Assembly: GCF_003751085.1 (NCBI RefSeq) | Contig: NZ_RJJY01000001.1 | Coordinates: forward strand, 5,022,001-5,086,000 | Length of the DNA: 64,000 nucleotides | From: Micromonospora sp. Llam0 | GTDB taxonomy: Bacteria; Actinomycetota; Actinomycetes; Mycobacteriales; Micromonosporaceae | Reading direction: 5' to 3' | Shown: positions 8,081-15,409 of the stretch, piece after piece | How positions within the stretch are numbered: the first letter of the stretch is position 1 | Layout: each line of letters opens with the position of its first letter | Notes under the pieces: generated by a model | Told to the model about the DNA's origin: nothing | Databases searched by the model: none | The model's input: the letters and a program-made list of their open reading frames with translations, nothing else | Position numbers and translations under genes: made by a program

Positions 8081-9589
8081 TCAGGACAGGGTCAGCGTCA
8101 GGGTCGCGGTGTAGTCGCCCGGCGCCGCCGCGGCGGGTACGCCGAGGTTGAGCTGCGCGCCGCAGGTGAAGCTGCCGGCGCTGGCGCCGGCCGCCGAGGT
8201 GCACAACGCCCGGGCGGTGCCGAGTCCGGCACCCGGGTCGGCCACCGCGCCCGGGGTGACCGCGCCGCTCTGCCCGACCAGCGGGTCGTCCACCACGGAT
8301 GCGGTGGGCGCCCAGCCGAGGTTGTCCGCCGCGATGACCGCGCCGCCGGCGGCGACGAAGTCACCCACCTGGCCGACCAGACTCCAGCCGGCGTTGGTGC
8401 CGCGCAGGTCGGACACGCTGGCGGTGTTCAGCTCGCCGCTGGTGACGGCGCCGTTGCCGGTCGGCGGCAGGGTGACCGACGAACCGGCCACGCTGAGCGT
8501 GAGCGGACCGCCGCCCAGCACGGTCGCGGCGATCTGCTGGCTGGCGTCGCCGCCGCCGGCCGGGGCCGCGAAGCTGATCGGAGTGAAGGTGTCCTGGCTG
8601 CGGTCGGCGGAGCCGCGTGCCGCGAAGGTGATCACATAGCACTGGGTGACGGTGCAGTCGACCGCGTTGCCGTTGCGGTCGGTGTACTGGGCACTGATCG
8701 GCAGCGTGGTGCTGAACGAGCCGTCCGGGTTCATCGTGTCCCGGGCGTCGGTCGGCTCGTTGGTGCTGCTCACCCACTTGGTGACCTGCAGGACGCTGGC
8801 GTTGGTCCAGTGCTCGTCGACCTTCGGGCCGAACGACACGTAGATCCCGGCGGCGTCGTTGGCCTGCGGGTCGAAGCCGCTGCCGGCGACGGTGACGGTG
8901 GCGCCGGCCGGGTCGACGCCGGTGTCCGGGGTGACGTCGACGGACGGAGCGGCCGGTCCACCGCCGCCGGAGGTGACCGCCTCGAACGACAGCGGGTCGA
9001 GGACCTGGCCGGCCGGGTAGAAGCCGGCGAAGGCGGTGGCGCCCTCAGCGGTCAGGGTGGCGGCCAGGTCGGTGCCGGTGATGCCGTCCGCACCGGCCAC
9101 CAGGTTGGCGTCGGTGGTGGTGAGCTCGGCGATGACCGCCTGGGTGACGTCGACCGACGGGAACGCGGTGCTCACCAGTTCGACGTCGGCCTTGAGGACG
9201 GCGGTGCCGCCGGAGATGGCCACCGTCGGGTTGGCGAGGGTGATGGTGAACGTGTGCGCCGGGAACGAGAAGACGACCGTGCCGCCGTACGTGGCGTTCG
9301 TCTCACCGGTCTCGGCGTCGTAGCTGCCGCCGGTGGACGGGAAGGCGAACGTCCCGTCGGCGTTGATCGACGCACCGTCACTCGCCGCGATCGGCGGGTT
9401 GCCGTCGCCGGACGACACGTAGTTGCGGAACGACTCCTTGAAGCCCCAGTTCAGGCTTCCCTCGGTGATGTCGGCAGGGGCAGCCACTGCGGGTGCGGCG
9501 CCGACGAGTGCGGTCGCGGCGCCGAGTACGGCCGCAGCCGCCCAGGTCGCCGACCGTCGCCCCAGAGCACCAGCTCTGGATGTGATCAT
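8081..9589 (-). CDS. HtaA-domain heme-binding surface protein with neocarzinostatin-like and WxL-like domains
   Basis: A 502-residue exported protein; start ATG at 9589 with AAAGGA 7 bases upstream. Signal peptide ~1-37 (ending PAVAAPA). Residues ~40-205 are an HtaA domain (LNWGFKESFRNYV near the start, then YGGTVVFSFPAHTFTITLANP and a late FAGFYPAGQVLDPLSFE), the heme-capturing domain known from corynebacterial HtaA/HtaB. Residues ~215-345 form a neocarzinostatin-like Ig domain with a C.....C pair (VDCTVTQC). Residues ~350-502 resemble a WxL cell-wall domain (LRGTNAGWSL containing W-x-L, and the terminal TATLTLTLS). It is the first gene of the leftward operon downstream of an IdeR box and probably presents heme at the cell surface. 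Confidence 0.8.
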   Translation of the reverse strand: MITSRAGALGRRSATWAAAAVLGAATALVGAAPAVAAPADITEGSLNWGFKESFRNYVSSGDGNPPIAASDGASINADGTFAFPSTGGSYDAETGETNATYGGTVVFSFPAHTFTITLANPTVAISGGTAVLKADVELVSTAFPSVDVTQAVIAELTTTDANLVAGADGITGTDLAATLTAEGATAFAGFYPAGQVLDPLSFEAVTSGGGGPAAPSVDVTPDTGVDPAGATVTVAGSGFDPQANDAAGIYVSFGPKVDEHWTNASVLQVTKWVSSTNEPTDARDTMNPDGSFSTTLPISAQYTDRNGNAVDCTVTQCYVITFAARGSADRSQDTFTPISFAAPAGGGDASQQIAATVLGGGPLTLSVAGSSVTLPPTGNGAVTSGELNTASVSDLRGTNAGWSLVGQVGDFVAAGGAVIAADNLGWAPTASVVDDPLVGQSGAVTPGAVADPGAGLGTARALCTSAAGASAGSFTCGAQLNLGVPAAAAPGDYTATLTLTLS

Positions 9590-9658
9590 CGACTGGTCCT
9601 TTCCGGATAGTTACTCACCGTGTTCCACTTCTGCTGTGGACACGGCATGCGATCGAGA

Positions 9659-9677
9659 TTAGGTTAGCCATACCTAA
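9659..9677 (-). promoter_or_regulatory. IdeR/DmdR-type iron box for the leftward heme-surface operon
   Basis: TTAGGTTAGCCATACCTAA closely matches the 19-base actinobacterial iron box consensus (TTAGGTTAGGCTAACCTAA). It is 70-90 bases upstream of the HtaA gene. It should be bound by Fe-loaded IdeR/DtxR and repress when iron is plentiful. Confidence 0.85.
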
Positions 9678-9749
9678 TAAATGATGGCTCCGGCAGGGGT
9701 ACCTGATCTTCGAACCGGTCGGACCCTTGTCCTGATCTGCGGCGATGAC

Positions 9750-9768
9750 TTAGGTTAGGCAAACCTTC
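9750..9768 (+). promoter_or_regulatory. IdeR/DmdR-type iron box for the rightward heme-uptake operon
   Basis: TTAGGTTAGGCAAACCTTC matches the left half of the iron box perfectly and the right half partly. It is about 40 bases upstream of the plus-strand operon start at 9807, a position overlapping the expected promoter. Confidence 0.8.
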
Positions 9769-9806
9769 ATTCAGAACTCAACCGACGATCGTCGGAGGGA
9801 TCACCC

Positions 9807-10745
9807 ATGCCAACGCCGCTGCTCAGCGGCCGGGTCACCGCGACCTTGGCGGTCGTGACCGCCACCGCCGCGACCGCCGCCGTCGCGACCGCCGCCGTAC
9901 TCGCCGCACCACCGTTGGCGTCGCCGGCCCACGCGGACACCTCCGCCACCGGATCCGGCGGCCAGCGACTCACCGTCTCCGACTCCACCGGTATCAGTCG
10001 TTCCGGCGCGACCGTCACGGTGACCGGCACCGGGTACGACACCAACAAGGGCATCTACGTCGGATTCTGCGTGGACAACGGCGACGGGGCGCTGCCGACA
10101 CCGTGCGGCGGCGGGGTGGACACCTCCGGCGGCAGCGGCAGCTCGCACTGGATCTCCAGCAACCCCCCGTCGTACGGCGAAGGACTCGCCGTGCCGTACG
10201 GCCAAGGCGGCTCGTTCCAGGTCCGAATCCCGCTGACCACGAAAATCGGCGACGTCGACTGCACCGTACGCACCTGCGCGGTGGTCACCCGCGCCGACCA
10301 CACCCGGACCAGCGACCGCAGTCAGGACGTACGCGTCCCGATCAGCTTCGCGGCCGCCGCCGCGCCCGCCCGCACCAGCGCCGCCCCGGCGGCCGGCAAC
10401 CCGGACCGGACCACCGCGCCGCCAGGCCCGGCCAACGGCGACGCCGCAGACCCGTCCGGCACCGTCGGCGACTCCCCAGGCTCATCCGGCGAGGCGGGCG
10501 AGGCGGGCCAGCCCAGCGGCTCCGCACCAGCTGCCGGCGCCGCCACCGGCCAACCGACCGACGGCACCGACGGCCCGACCGCCGTCGCCGGCACCGACCC
10601 GACCGGGTTGGCGGTCACCCGGGTCAGCACCGTCGGCCCGGCCGGTCGGTGGTGGAGCAGCACGCTGATCCTGCTGGCGCTCGGCGTACTGGCGCTGGCC
10701 GGGCTGTCCGCTGGCCGCCGCCGGCACCGCCGGAGCCGGTCGTGA
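9807..10745 (+). CDS. Exported, membrane-anchored surface protein with a neocarzinostatin-like domain
   Basis: A 312-residue protein; ATG preceded by GGAGGG. Signal peptide ~1-44 (ending SPAHA). Residues ~52-185 form one Ig-like domain (TGISRSGATVTVTGTGYD, VDCTVRTC, DRSQDVRVPISFA) clearly related to the middle domain of the HtaA protein, with the same VDCTV..C and DRSQD....ISFA signatures. Residues ~186-275 are a low-complexity Pro/Ala/Gly/Ser/Asp stalk. A transmembrane helix (~285-303) and Arg-rich tail (RRRHRRSRS) anchor it. It opens the iron-regulated heme operon and overlaps hmuT by GTGA, so it probably passes heme toward the transporter. It lacks an HtaA domain. Confidence 0.7.
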   Translation: MPTPLLSGRVTATLAVVTATAATAAVATAAVLAAPPLASPAHADTSATGSGGQRLTVSDSTGISRSGATVTVTGTGYDTNKGIYVGFCVDNGDGALPTPCGGGVDTSGGSGSSHWISSNPPSYGEGLAVPYGQGGSFQVRIPLTTKIGDVDCTVRTCAVVTRADHTRTSDRSQDVRVPISFAAAAAPARTSAAPAAGNPDRTTAPPGPANGDAADPSGTVGDSPGSSGEAGEAGQPSGSAPAAGAATGQPTDGTDGPTAVAGTDPTGLAVTRVSTVGPAGRWWSSTLILLALGVLALAGLSAGRRRHRRSRS

Positions 10746-11764
10746 ACCGCCCGACGCTGGTCGGGCTGGTCGCCGCCGTGCTGCTTGCCGGCCCGGTGGC
10801 CGCCTGCGCCGACAGCGCCGCCAACCCCGGCGCGGCACCGGATCCGGCGACCTGCGGCCCGGTCACCGCCGTCGTCGGCGACGACGCGGTGACGCCGCTG
10901 GACCCGGCACCACAACCGGCGTTGCCGGTCACCGTCACCGACGCCGCCGGCGACCGGGTCACGGTGACCGACGCCGACCGCATCCTCGCGGTCAATCTGT
11001 ACGGCTCCATCGCCGAGATCGTCTTCAGCCTCGGCCTCGGTGACCGGGTCGTCGGGCGGGACACCTCCACCGACTTCCCGGCCGCCGCCGACCTGCCGCT
11101 GGTCACCCCCGGCGGGCACGACCTGTCCACCGAGGCGGTCATGGCGCTGGACCCCAGCGTGGTGCTGCTCGACGACAGCATCGGCCCACCCGAGGTGCTC
11201 GACCAGCTCCGCGCCGCCGACATCCCGGTGGTACGGATCGGCGACGAGCAGAGCCTGGCCGCCGTACCGGTGCACATCCGTGAGGTGGCCGCCGCGCTCG
11301 GCGTCGCCGACGCCGGCGAGGCACTCGTCGCCCGGGTCGAGGGCGAGATCGCCACCGCCCGCGACGGCATCGCGGACGACGCCGAGCGGCCCCGGGTCGC
11401 CTTCCTCTACCTGCGCGGCACCGCCGGCGTCTACCTGATGGGCGGCAAGGGCGCCGGCTCGGACGCGATGATCGCCGCGGCCGGCGGCGAGGACGCCGGC
11501 ACCGCCATCGGACTGGAACGGTTCCGGCCGCTGACCAGCGAGGGTCTGATCAACGCCGCGCCGGACGTCATCCTGGTGATGACCAAGGGCCTGGAATCGG
11601 TCGGCGGGGTGGACGGACTGGTCGCCATGCCCGGCGTCGCCCAGACCCCGGCCGGCCAGCAGCGGCGGATCATCGACATGGACGACACCGTGCTGCTCAA
11701 CTTCGGCACCCGTACCGGCAAGGCGATCCAGGCTCTCGCCCGCGCCATCCACGAATGCCGGTGA
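10742..11764 (+). CDS. hmuT: Hemin ABC transporter substrate-binding lipoprotein
   Basis: A 340-residue lipoprotein from the GTG at 10742, overlapping the previous stop. The N-terminus has a lipobox ending VAAC (Cys ~22). A TroA/BtuF-like two-lobe fold follows: DRILAVNLYGSIAEIVFSLGLGDRVVGRDTSTDFP, then VMALDPSVVLLDDSIGPPEVL, then VAFLYLRGTAG with AAAGGEDAG. This motif order is typical of HmuT. It binds heme outside the membrane and delivers it to HmuUV encoded immediately downstream. Confidence 0.9.
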   Translation: MNRPTLVGLVAAVLLAGPVAACADSAANPGAAPDPATCGPVTAVVGDDAVTPLDPAPQPALPVTVTDAAGDRVTVTDADRILAVNLYGSIAEIVFSLGLGDRVVGRDTSTDFPAAADLPLVTPGGHDLSTEAVMALDPSVVLLDDSIGPPEVLDQLRAADIPVVRIGDEQSLAAVPVHIREVAAALGVADAGEALVARVEGEIATARDGIADDAERPRVAFLYLRGTAGVYLMGGKGAGSDAMIAAAGGEDAGTAIGLERFRPLTSEGLINAAPDVILVMTKGLESVGGVDGLVAMPGVAQTPAGQQRRIIDMDDTVLLNFGTRTGKAIQALARAIHECR

Positions 11765-11768
11765 CGGC

Positions 11769-12818
11769 GTGACCGCCCCGGTACTCGCCGTCCGCCGGCC
11801 GCTGCTGCTCACCGGCCTCGCCGGCACGCTGCTCGTCGTCGGCGTGGTCGCCGCCGGCTCCGGACAGGTGCAGATCGCCCCGGCCGAGGTGGTCGCCTCG
11901 GTGCTGCACCGGCTCGGCCTGGAGATCGGCGCGCTGCCGACCGCCCCGCACGGCGAGAACGCGCTGTGGATCGTCCGGTTCCCCCGGGTCGTCCTGGCCG
12001 CGATCGTCGGCGCGGCGCTCGGCTGCGCTGGCGCCGTCATGCAGGGCATCTTCGGCAACCCGCTGGCCGAACCCGGGGTCATCGGGGTCTCCTCCGGCGC
12101 GGCGGTCGGCGCCGCCCTGGCCATCGTCACCGGGATCTCCGCGCTGGGCGGCTGGACGCTGGCCGCCGCCGCGTTCGCCGGCGGGCTGGCCACCACCTAC
12201 CTGGTGTACGCGCTGTCCCGCGCCGACGGACGTACCGAGGTGGTCACCCTGGTACTCACCGGCATCGCGGTCAACGCCGTAGCCGGTGCCGCGATCGGGC
12301 TGCTGATGTTCGTCACCGACGCGGCCGGGGTGCAGGCGATCGCCTTCTGGAACCTCGGCAGCCTGGCCCAGGCCAACTGGAACGCGGTGGCGGTCGCCCT
12401 GCCCTGCCTGGCCGTCGGGTTGGCCGCCGCACTCGCCTCGGCCGGCAAGCTGGATTTGCTCGCCCTCGGCGAACGCTCCGCACGTCACCTCGGGGTGGAC
12501 GTGGAACGGCTGCGGGTACGCATGATCGTCGTCACCGCGCTGCTCGGCGCCGCCGCGGTGGCCTTCACCGGCGTGATCAGCTTCATCGGTCTGGTGGTAC
12601 CGCACCTGGTCCGGATGGTCGCCGGACCCGGGCATCGGGTGCTGCTGCCGGCCAGCGCGCTCGGCGGGGCGGTGGTGGTGATCGCCGCCGACCTGGCCGC
12701 CCGGACCCTGGTCGAGTACCAGGAACTGCCGCTCGGGGTGCTCACCGCGGTGGTCGGTGGACCGGCCTTCTTCTGGCTGCTGCGCCGTACCCGGCGGCGG
12801 GCCGGAGGTTGGGGATGA
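11769..12818 (+). CDS. hmuU: Hemin ABC transporter permease
   Basis: A 349-residue FecCD-family membrane protein with about 9-10 helices. Signature stretches are IVRFPRVVLAAIVGAALGCAGAVMQGIFGNPLAEPGVIGVSSGAA and, near the end, GVISFIGLVVPHLVRMVAGPGHRVLLPASAL (each quoted stretch is a family hallmark: the Q-G-x-x-x-N-P-L motif and the G-L-x-x-P-H coupling region). It forms the channel for heme import with HmuV. GTG start 4 bases after the hmuT stop; its own stop overlaps hmuV (ATGA). Confidence 0.9.
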   Translation: MTAPVLAVRRPLLLTGLAGTLLVVGVVAAGSGQVQIAPAEVVASVLHRLGLEIGALPTAPHGENALWIVRFPRVVLAAIVGAALGCAGAVMQGIFGNPLAEPGVIGVSSGAAVGAALAIVTGISALGGWTLAAAAFAGGLATTYLVYALSRADGRTEVVTLVLTGIAVNAVAGAAIGLLMFVTDAAGVQAIAFWNLGSLAQANWNAVAVALPCLAVGLAAALASAGKLDLLALGERSARHLGVDVERLRVRMIVVTALLGAAAVAFTGVISFIGLVVPHLVRMVAGPGHRVLLPASALGGAVVVIAADLAARTLVEYQELPLGVLTAVVGGPAFFWLLRRTRRRAGGWG

Positions 12819-13735
12819 GCCCGGCACCGGGCCGGCTGCTCGGCCGGCGTCCGGGCCGGCTGCTCGGCCGGCGCACGCCCGTCCGGGTGCCGGCCACCCG
12901 GCCGGCCGGCACCGCGCTGATCGAGATCGACCGGCTACGGGTCGAACTTGGCGGGCGGGCGGTGCTCGACCAGGTCGACCTGGTGGTTCACACTGGCGAG
13001 GTGGTCGCCCTGGTCGGTCCCAACGGTGCCGGCAAGTCGACTCTGCTCGCTGCCATCGGCGGTGACGTCGCGGCGGCCGCCGGCGTGATCCGGATCGACG
13101 GCGCGCCGCAGTCCGACTGGACCTCGACCGAGCTGGCGCTACGCCGGGCGGTGCTGACCCAGCGCAGTGTGCTGTCCTTCCCGTTCACCGTCGCCGAGGT
13201 GGTCCGGATGGGCCGGGCGCCGTGGGCCGGGCTGCCCGCCGAGGAGTCCGACGACCCGATCGTCGAGGAGTGTCTGGCCGCCACCGACGTGGCGCAGTTC
13301 GCGGACCGTACCTTCACCGCGCTGTCCGGCGGCGAGCAGGCCCGCGCCGCGCTGGCCCGGGTGCTCGCCCAGCGGGCCGCCGCGCTGCTGCTCGACGAAC
13401 CGACCGCCGCGCTCGACCTGCACCACCAGGAGCTGGTGCTGCGGCTCGCCCGGCAGCGGGCCGCCGCCGGTGACGCCGTCGTGGTGGTGCTGCACGACCT
13501 CGGCCTGGCCGGCGCGTACGCGGACCGGATCGCGTTGCTGTCGGCCGGCCGGCTGCGGGCCGTCGGACCACCCGACCAGGTCCTCACCGGTGCGCTGCTC
13601 AGCGAGGTGTACCGGCACGACATCGAGGTGTTGCCGCACCCCGAGACCGGACTTCCGCTGGTCGTTCCGCGACGGCAGCACCCGACACCGGCAGGGGCCC
13701 GACACGGCAAGGAAAGGAACCCCCCAGATGAGTGA
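12815..13735 (+). CDS. hmuV: Hemin ABC transporter ATP-binding protein
   Basis: A 306-residue ABC ATPase. Walker A GPNGAGKST (~residue 68), Q-loop LTQRSVLSF, signature LSGGE, Walker B LLLDEPTAALD and H-loop VVLHD are all intact. It energises heme import with HmuU. The first ~30 residues before the ABC fold are a low-complexity extension containing a duplicated GRLLGRR unit; a later start cannot be excluded. The 3' end overlaps the heme oxygenase gene by 8 bases. Confidence 0.9.
   Translation: MSPAPGRLLGRRPGRLLGRRTPVRVPATRPAGTALIEIDRLRVELGGRAVLDQVDLVVHTGEVVALVGPNGAGKSTLLAAIGGDVAAAAGVIRIDGAPQSDWTSTELALRRAVLTQRSVLSFPFTVAEVVRMGRAPWAGLPAEESDDPIVEECLAATDVAQFADRTFTALSGGEQARAALARVLAQRAAALLLDEPTAALDLHHQELVLRLARQRAAAGDAVVVVLHDLGLAGAYADRIALLSAGRLRAVGPPDQVLTGALLSEVYRHDIEVLPHPETGLPLVVPRRQHPTPAGARHGKERNPPDE
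12827..12873. repeat. 24-bp period direct duplication at the start of hmuV
   Basis: Two identical 23-base units (12827-12849 and 12851-12873) encode repeated GRLLGRR. The repeat keeps frame and lies in the non-conserved N-terminal extension. Confidence 0.8.
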
Positions 13736-14405
13736 CACCTTCTCCGCCCGGCTACGGGCGGCAAGCTGGCAGGACCACCAGGCGGCCGAGTCCCAGCGGT
13801 ACGTCTCCGCGCTGGTCGCCGGGGAGCTGCCCCGGCAGCGGTACGCCGACCTGGTCGCCCAGCACTATTTCATCTACCAGGTGCTGGAGGAGGCGGCCGA
13901 CGCGATGCGCGACGATCCGCTGGCCGGCGGCTTCGTCGACGACCGGTTGACCCGGTTGCCGGCGTTGGAGGCCGACCTGGCGTACCTGCTCGGCCCGGAC
14001 TGGGCCGGCCGAATCGCCCCGAACCTGGCGACTCGCCGCTACGTCGCTCGGATGCAGGAGGTCTGCTTCACCTTCGCGCCGGCGTTCATCGCCCACCACT
14101 ACACCCGGTACCTCGGTGACCTGTCCGGCGGGTTGTTCATCGGCCGTCAGGTGGCGCAGACGTACGAGCTGACCGAGGAGGGCGGCGTGGCGTTCTACCA
14201 CTTCGCCGGCATCGACGATCCGCGCGGATACAAGAACGCGTACCGGGCCCGGCTGGACGCCCTGCCGCTGGACGTCACCGCCGAGGCGGCTCTGGTCGGC
14301 GAGGTGGCGGTGGCCTACCGGCACAACTCCGCGGTCCTCGCCGAGCTGGGCCAGGAGCAGGAGCCGAAGCCGGTGGCACCGGAGTCGATGGAGTCGGCGG
14401 CGTGA
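13728..14405 (+). CDS. hmuO: Biliverdin-producing heme oxygenase
   Basis: A 225-residue HemO/HmuO-family protein. His17 in SWQDHQAAE is the expected proximal heme ligand, and GDLSGG (130-135) is the flexible distal-helix motif. YFIYQVLEEAAD and FAPAFIAHHYTRYLGDLSGG are typical of the family. It opens heme to biliverdin, CO and iron after import. The site GGAAAGGAAC precedes the ATG, which lies inside the end of hmuV. Placement in the hmuTUV operon gives a complete uptake-and-degradation route. Confidence 0.92.
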   Translation: MSDTFSARLRAASWQDHQAAESQRYVSALVAGELPRQRYADLVAQHYFIYQVLEEAADAMRDDPLAGGFVDDRLTRLPALEADLAYLLGPDWAGRIAPNLATRRYVARMQEVCFTFAPAFIAHHYTRYLGDLSGGLFIGRQVAQTYELTEEGGVAFYHFAGIDDPRGYKNAYRARLDALPLDVTAEAALVGEVAVAYRHNSAVLAELGQEQEPKPVAPESMESAA

Positions 14406-14713
14406 CCGACCCATTCACCGCCGAGGTGGTCGCCCAGGTGGCCCGGCACATGAACGACGACCACGCCGCCGACTCGTTGCTGATCTGCCGGTCGCTGGGT
14501 GGCACCCCGCAGGCTACGACGGCCCGGATGACCGGACTGGACGCCGACGGCATCGAGTTCTCCGCCACCGTGGCCGGCGTCGAGGTGCCGGTCCGGGTGC
14601 CGTTCGCGTACCGACTCACCGAACGGGTCCAGGTCCGCCATGAAGTGGTCCGGATGTACCAGGAGGCCTGCGCCCAACTGGGCGTCACGCCCCGGCCGGC
14701 GGAGTCCGGGTAA
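14402..14713 (+). CDS. DUF2470 (HugZ-C-like) protein
   Basis: A 103-residue protein starting at a GTG that overlaps the heme oxygenase stop. It contains HMNDDHAADSLLICR, the DUF2470 motif that in HugZ/HutZ proteins forms the C-terminal heme-proximal region. The accompanying PPOX split-barrel domain of those proteins is absent, so it is a stand-alone DUF2470. Being the last gene of the iron-regulated operon, it probably helps heme handling or oxygenase function. Confidence 0.85.
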   Translation: MTDPFTAEVVAQVARHMNDDHAADSLLICRSLGGTPQATTARMTGLDADGIEFSATVAGVEVPVRVPFAYRLTERVQVRHEVVRMYQEACAQLGVTPRPAESG

Positions 14714-14801
14714 GCGAATCAACGGCAAGGGACGGCCTCGGCCGGCGGGCGGCTGACTGGCATGGCGAGCGGGGCCCGCTGGCGTGTGCAACGATCACGA
14801 A

Positions 14802-15275
14802 ATGGTTGCCAAAGGGCATCACGGGCACATCTCGCAAAGCGGTGTCGCGGTGCGGCTCGCCGCCTGGCTGGCGACGGCCGTCGCCGTGCTGTCGATCGCC
14901 GGGTGCACCGGGATCGGGATCGGCGAAGCACCCGAGTCCGGCAGCGCGACGTACGCGGCGTGGGGGCTGAACGAGGCGTCCAGTGCGCTGACCGGCTCCG
15001 ACCGGATGATCGTCCTCAACGGCGACGTGCAGCGCAGCGAGCAGGAGTTCTTCCAGGTACGTGGGGTGTGGGGGCCGGACGGCTTCACCCTCGACGAGAC
15101 GTCCGCGACCAAGGTACGGGCGTTGGCCGGCCAGCTGCCGGACCGCACCGGTGACCCGGACTGTCACCGGCTGGTCCTGGTCAACCACGGCTTCCTCGGC
15201 GGCGGGGCGATCGCCGTGGTCGACCCGGAGGAGTTCCCGCCCGGCGAGCCGGTGGTCGCTCGGCCACTGAACTGA
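14802..15275 (+). CDS. Predicted lipoprotein of unknown function
   Basis: From the ATG at 14802 it has 157 residues; an in-frame ATG at 14784 would add six. A basic/hydrophobic N-terminus ends in a lipobox LSIAGC. The mature part (~125 residues) has no recognised domain; it contains CH near DPDCHRLVLVNHGF. No clear ribosome site precedes either start. It lies downstream of the heme operon and could be read through from it. Confidence 0.55.
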   Translation: MVAKGHHGHISQSGVAVRLAAWLATAVAVLSIAGCTGIGIGEAPESGSATYAAWGLNEASSALTGSDRMIVLNGDVQRSEQEFFQVRGVWGPDGFTLDETSATKVRALAGQLPDRTGDPDCHRLVLVNHGFLGGGAIAVVDPEEFPPGEPVVARPLN

Positions 15276-15291
15276 CCTCACCTGCCAGGTC

Positions 15292-15329
15292 TGATGCCGC
15301 AGGTGCATCAGGATGCACCTGCGGCATCA
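15292..15329. terminator. Bidirectional terminator
   Basis: Eighteen-base perfect arms (15292-15309 and 15312-15329) with only 2 bases between them. They lie between the convergent lipoprotein gene and the sugar dehydrogenase gene. Confidence 0.8.
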
Positions 15330-15409
15330 AGCTCGACCGGTACCCCCACCCCGGGACGGTGTTGGTCTCCAATCGGCTCCGACCGGTTACGACCGGCAGT
15401 CAGTCAGCT

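Noticed and set aside
10322..12196. 624-codon minus-strand frame over hmuT/hmuU
   Set aside because: Antisense shadow; hmuT and hmuU are clear on the plus strand.
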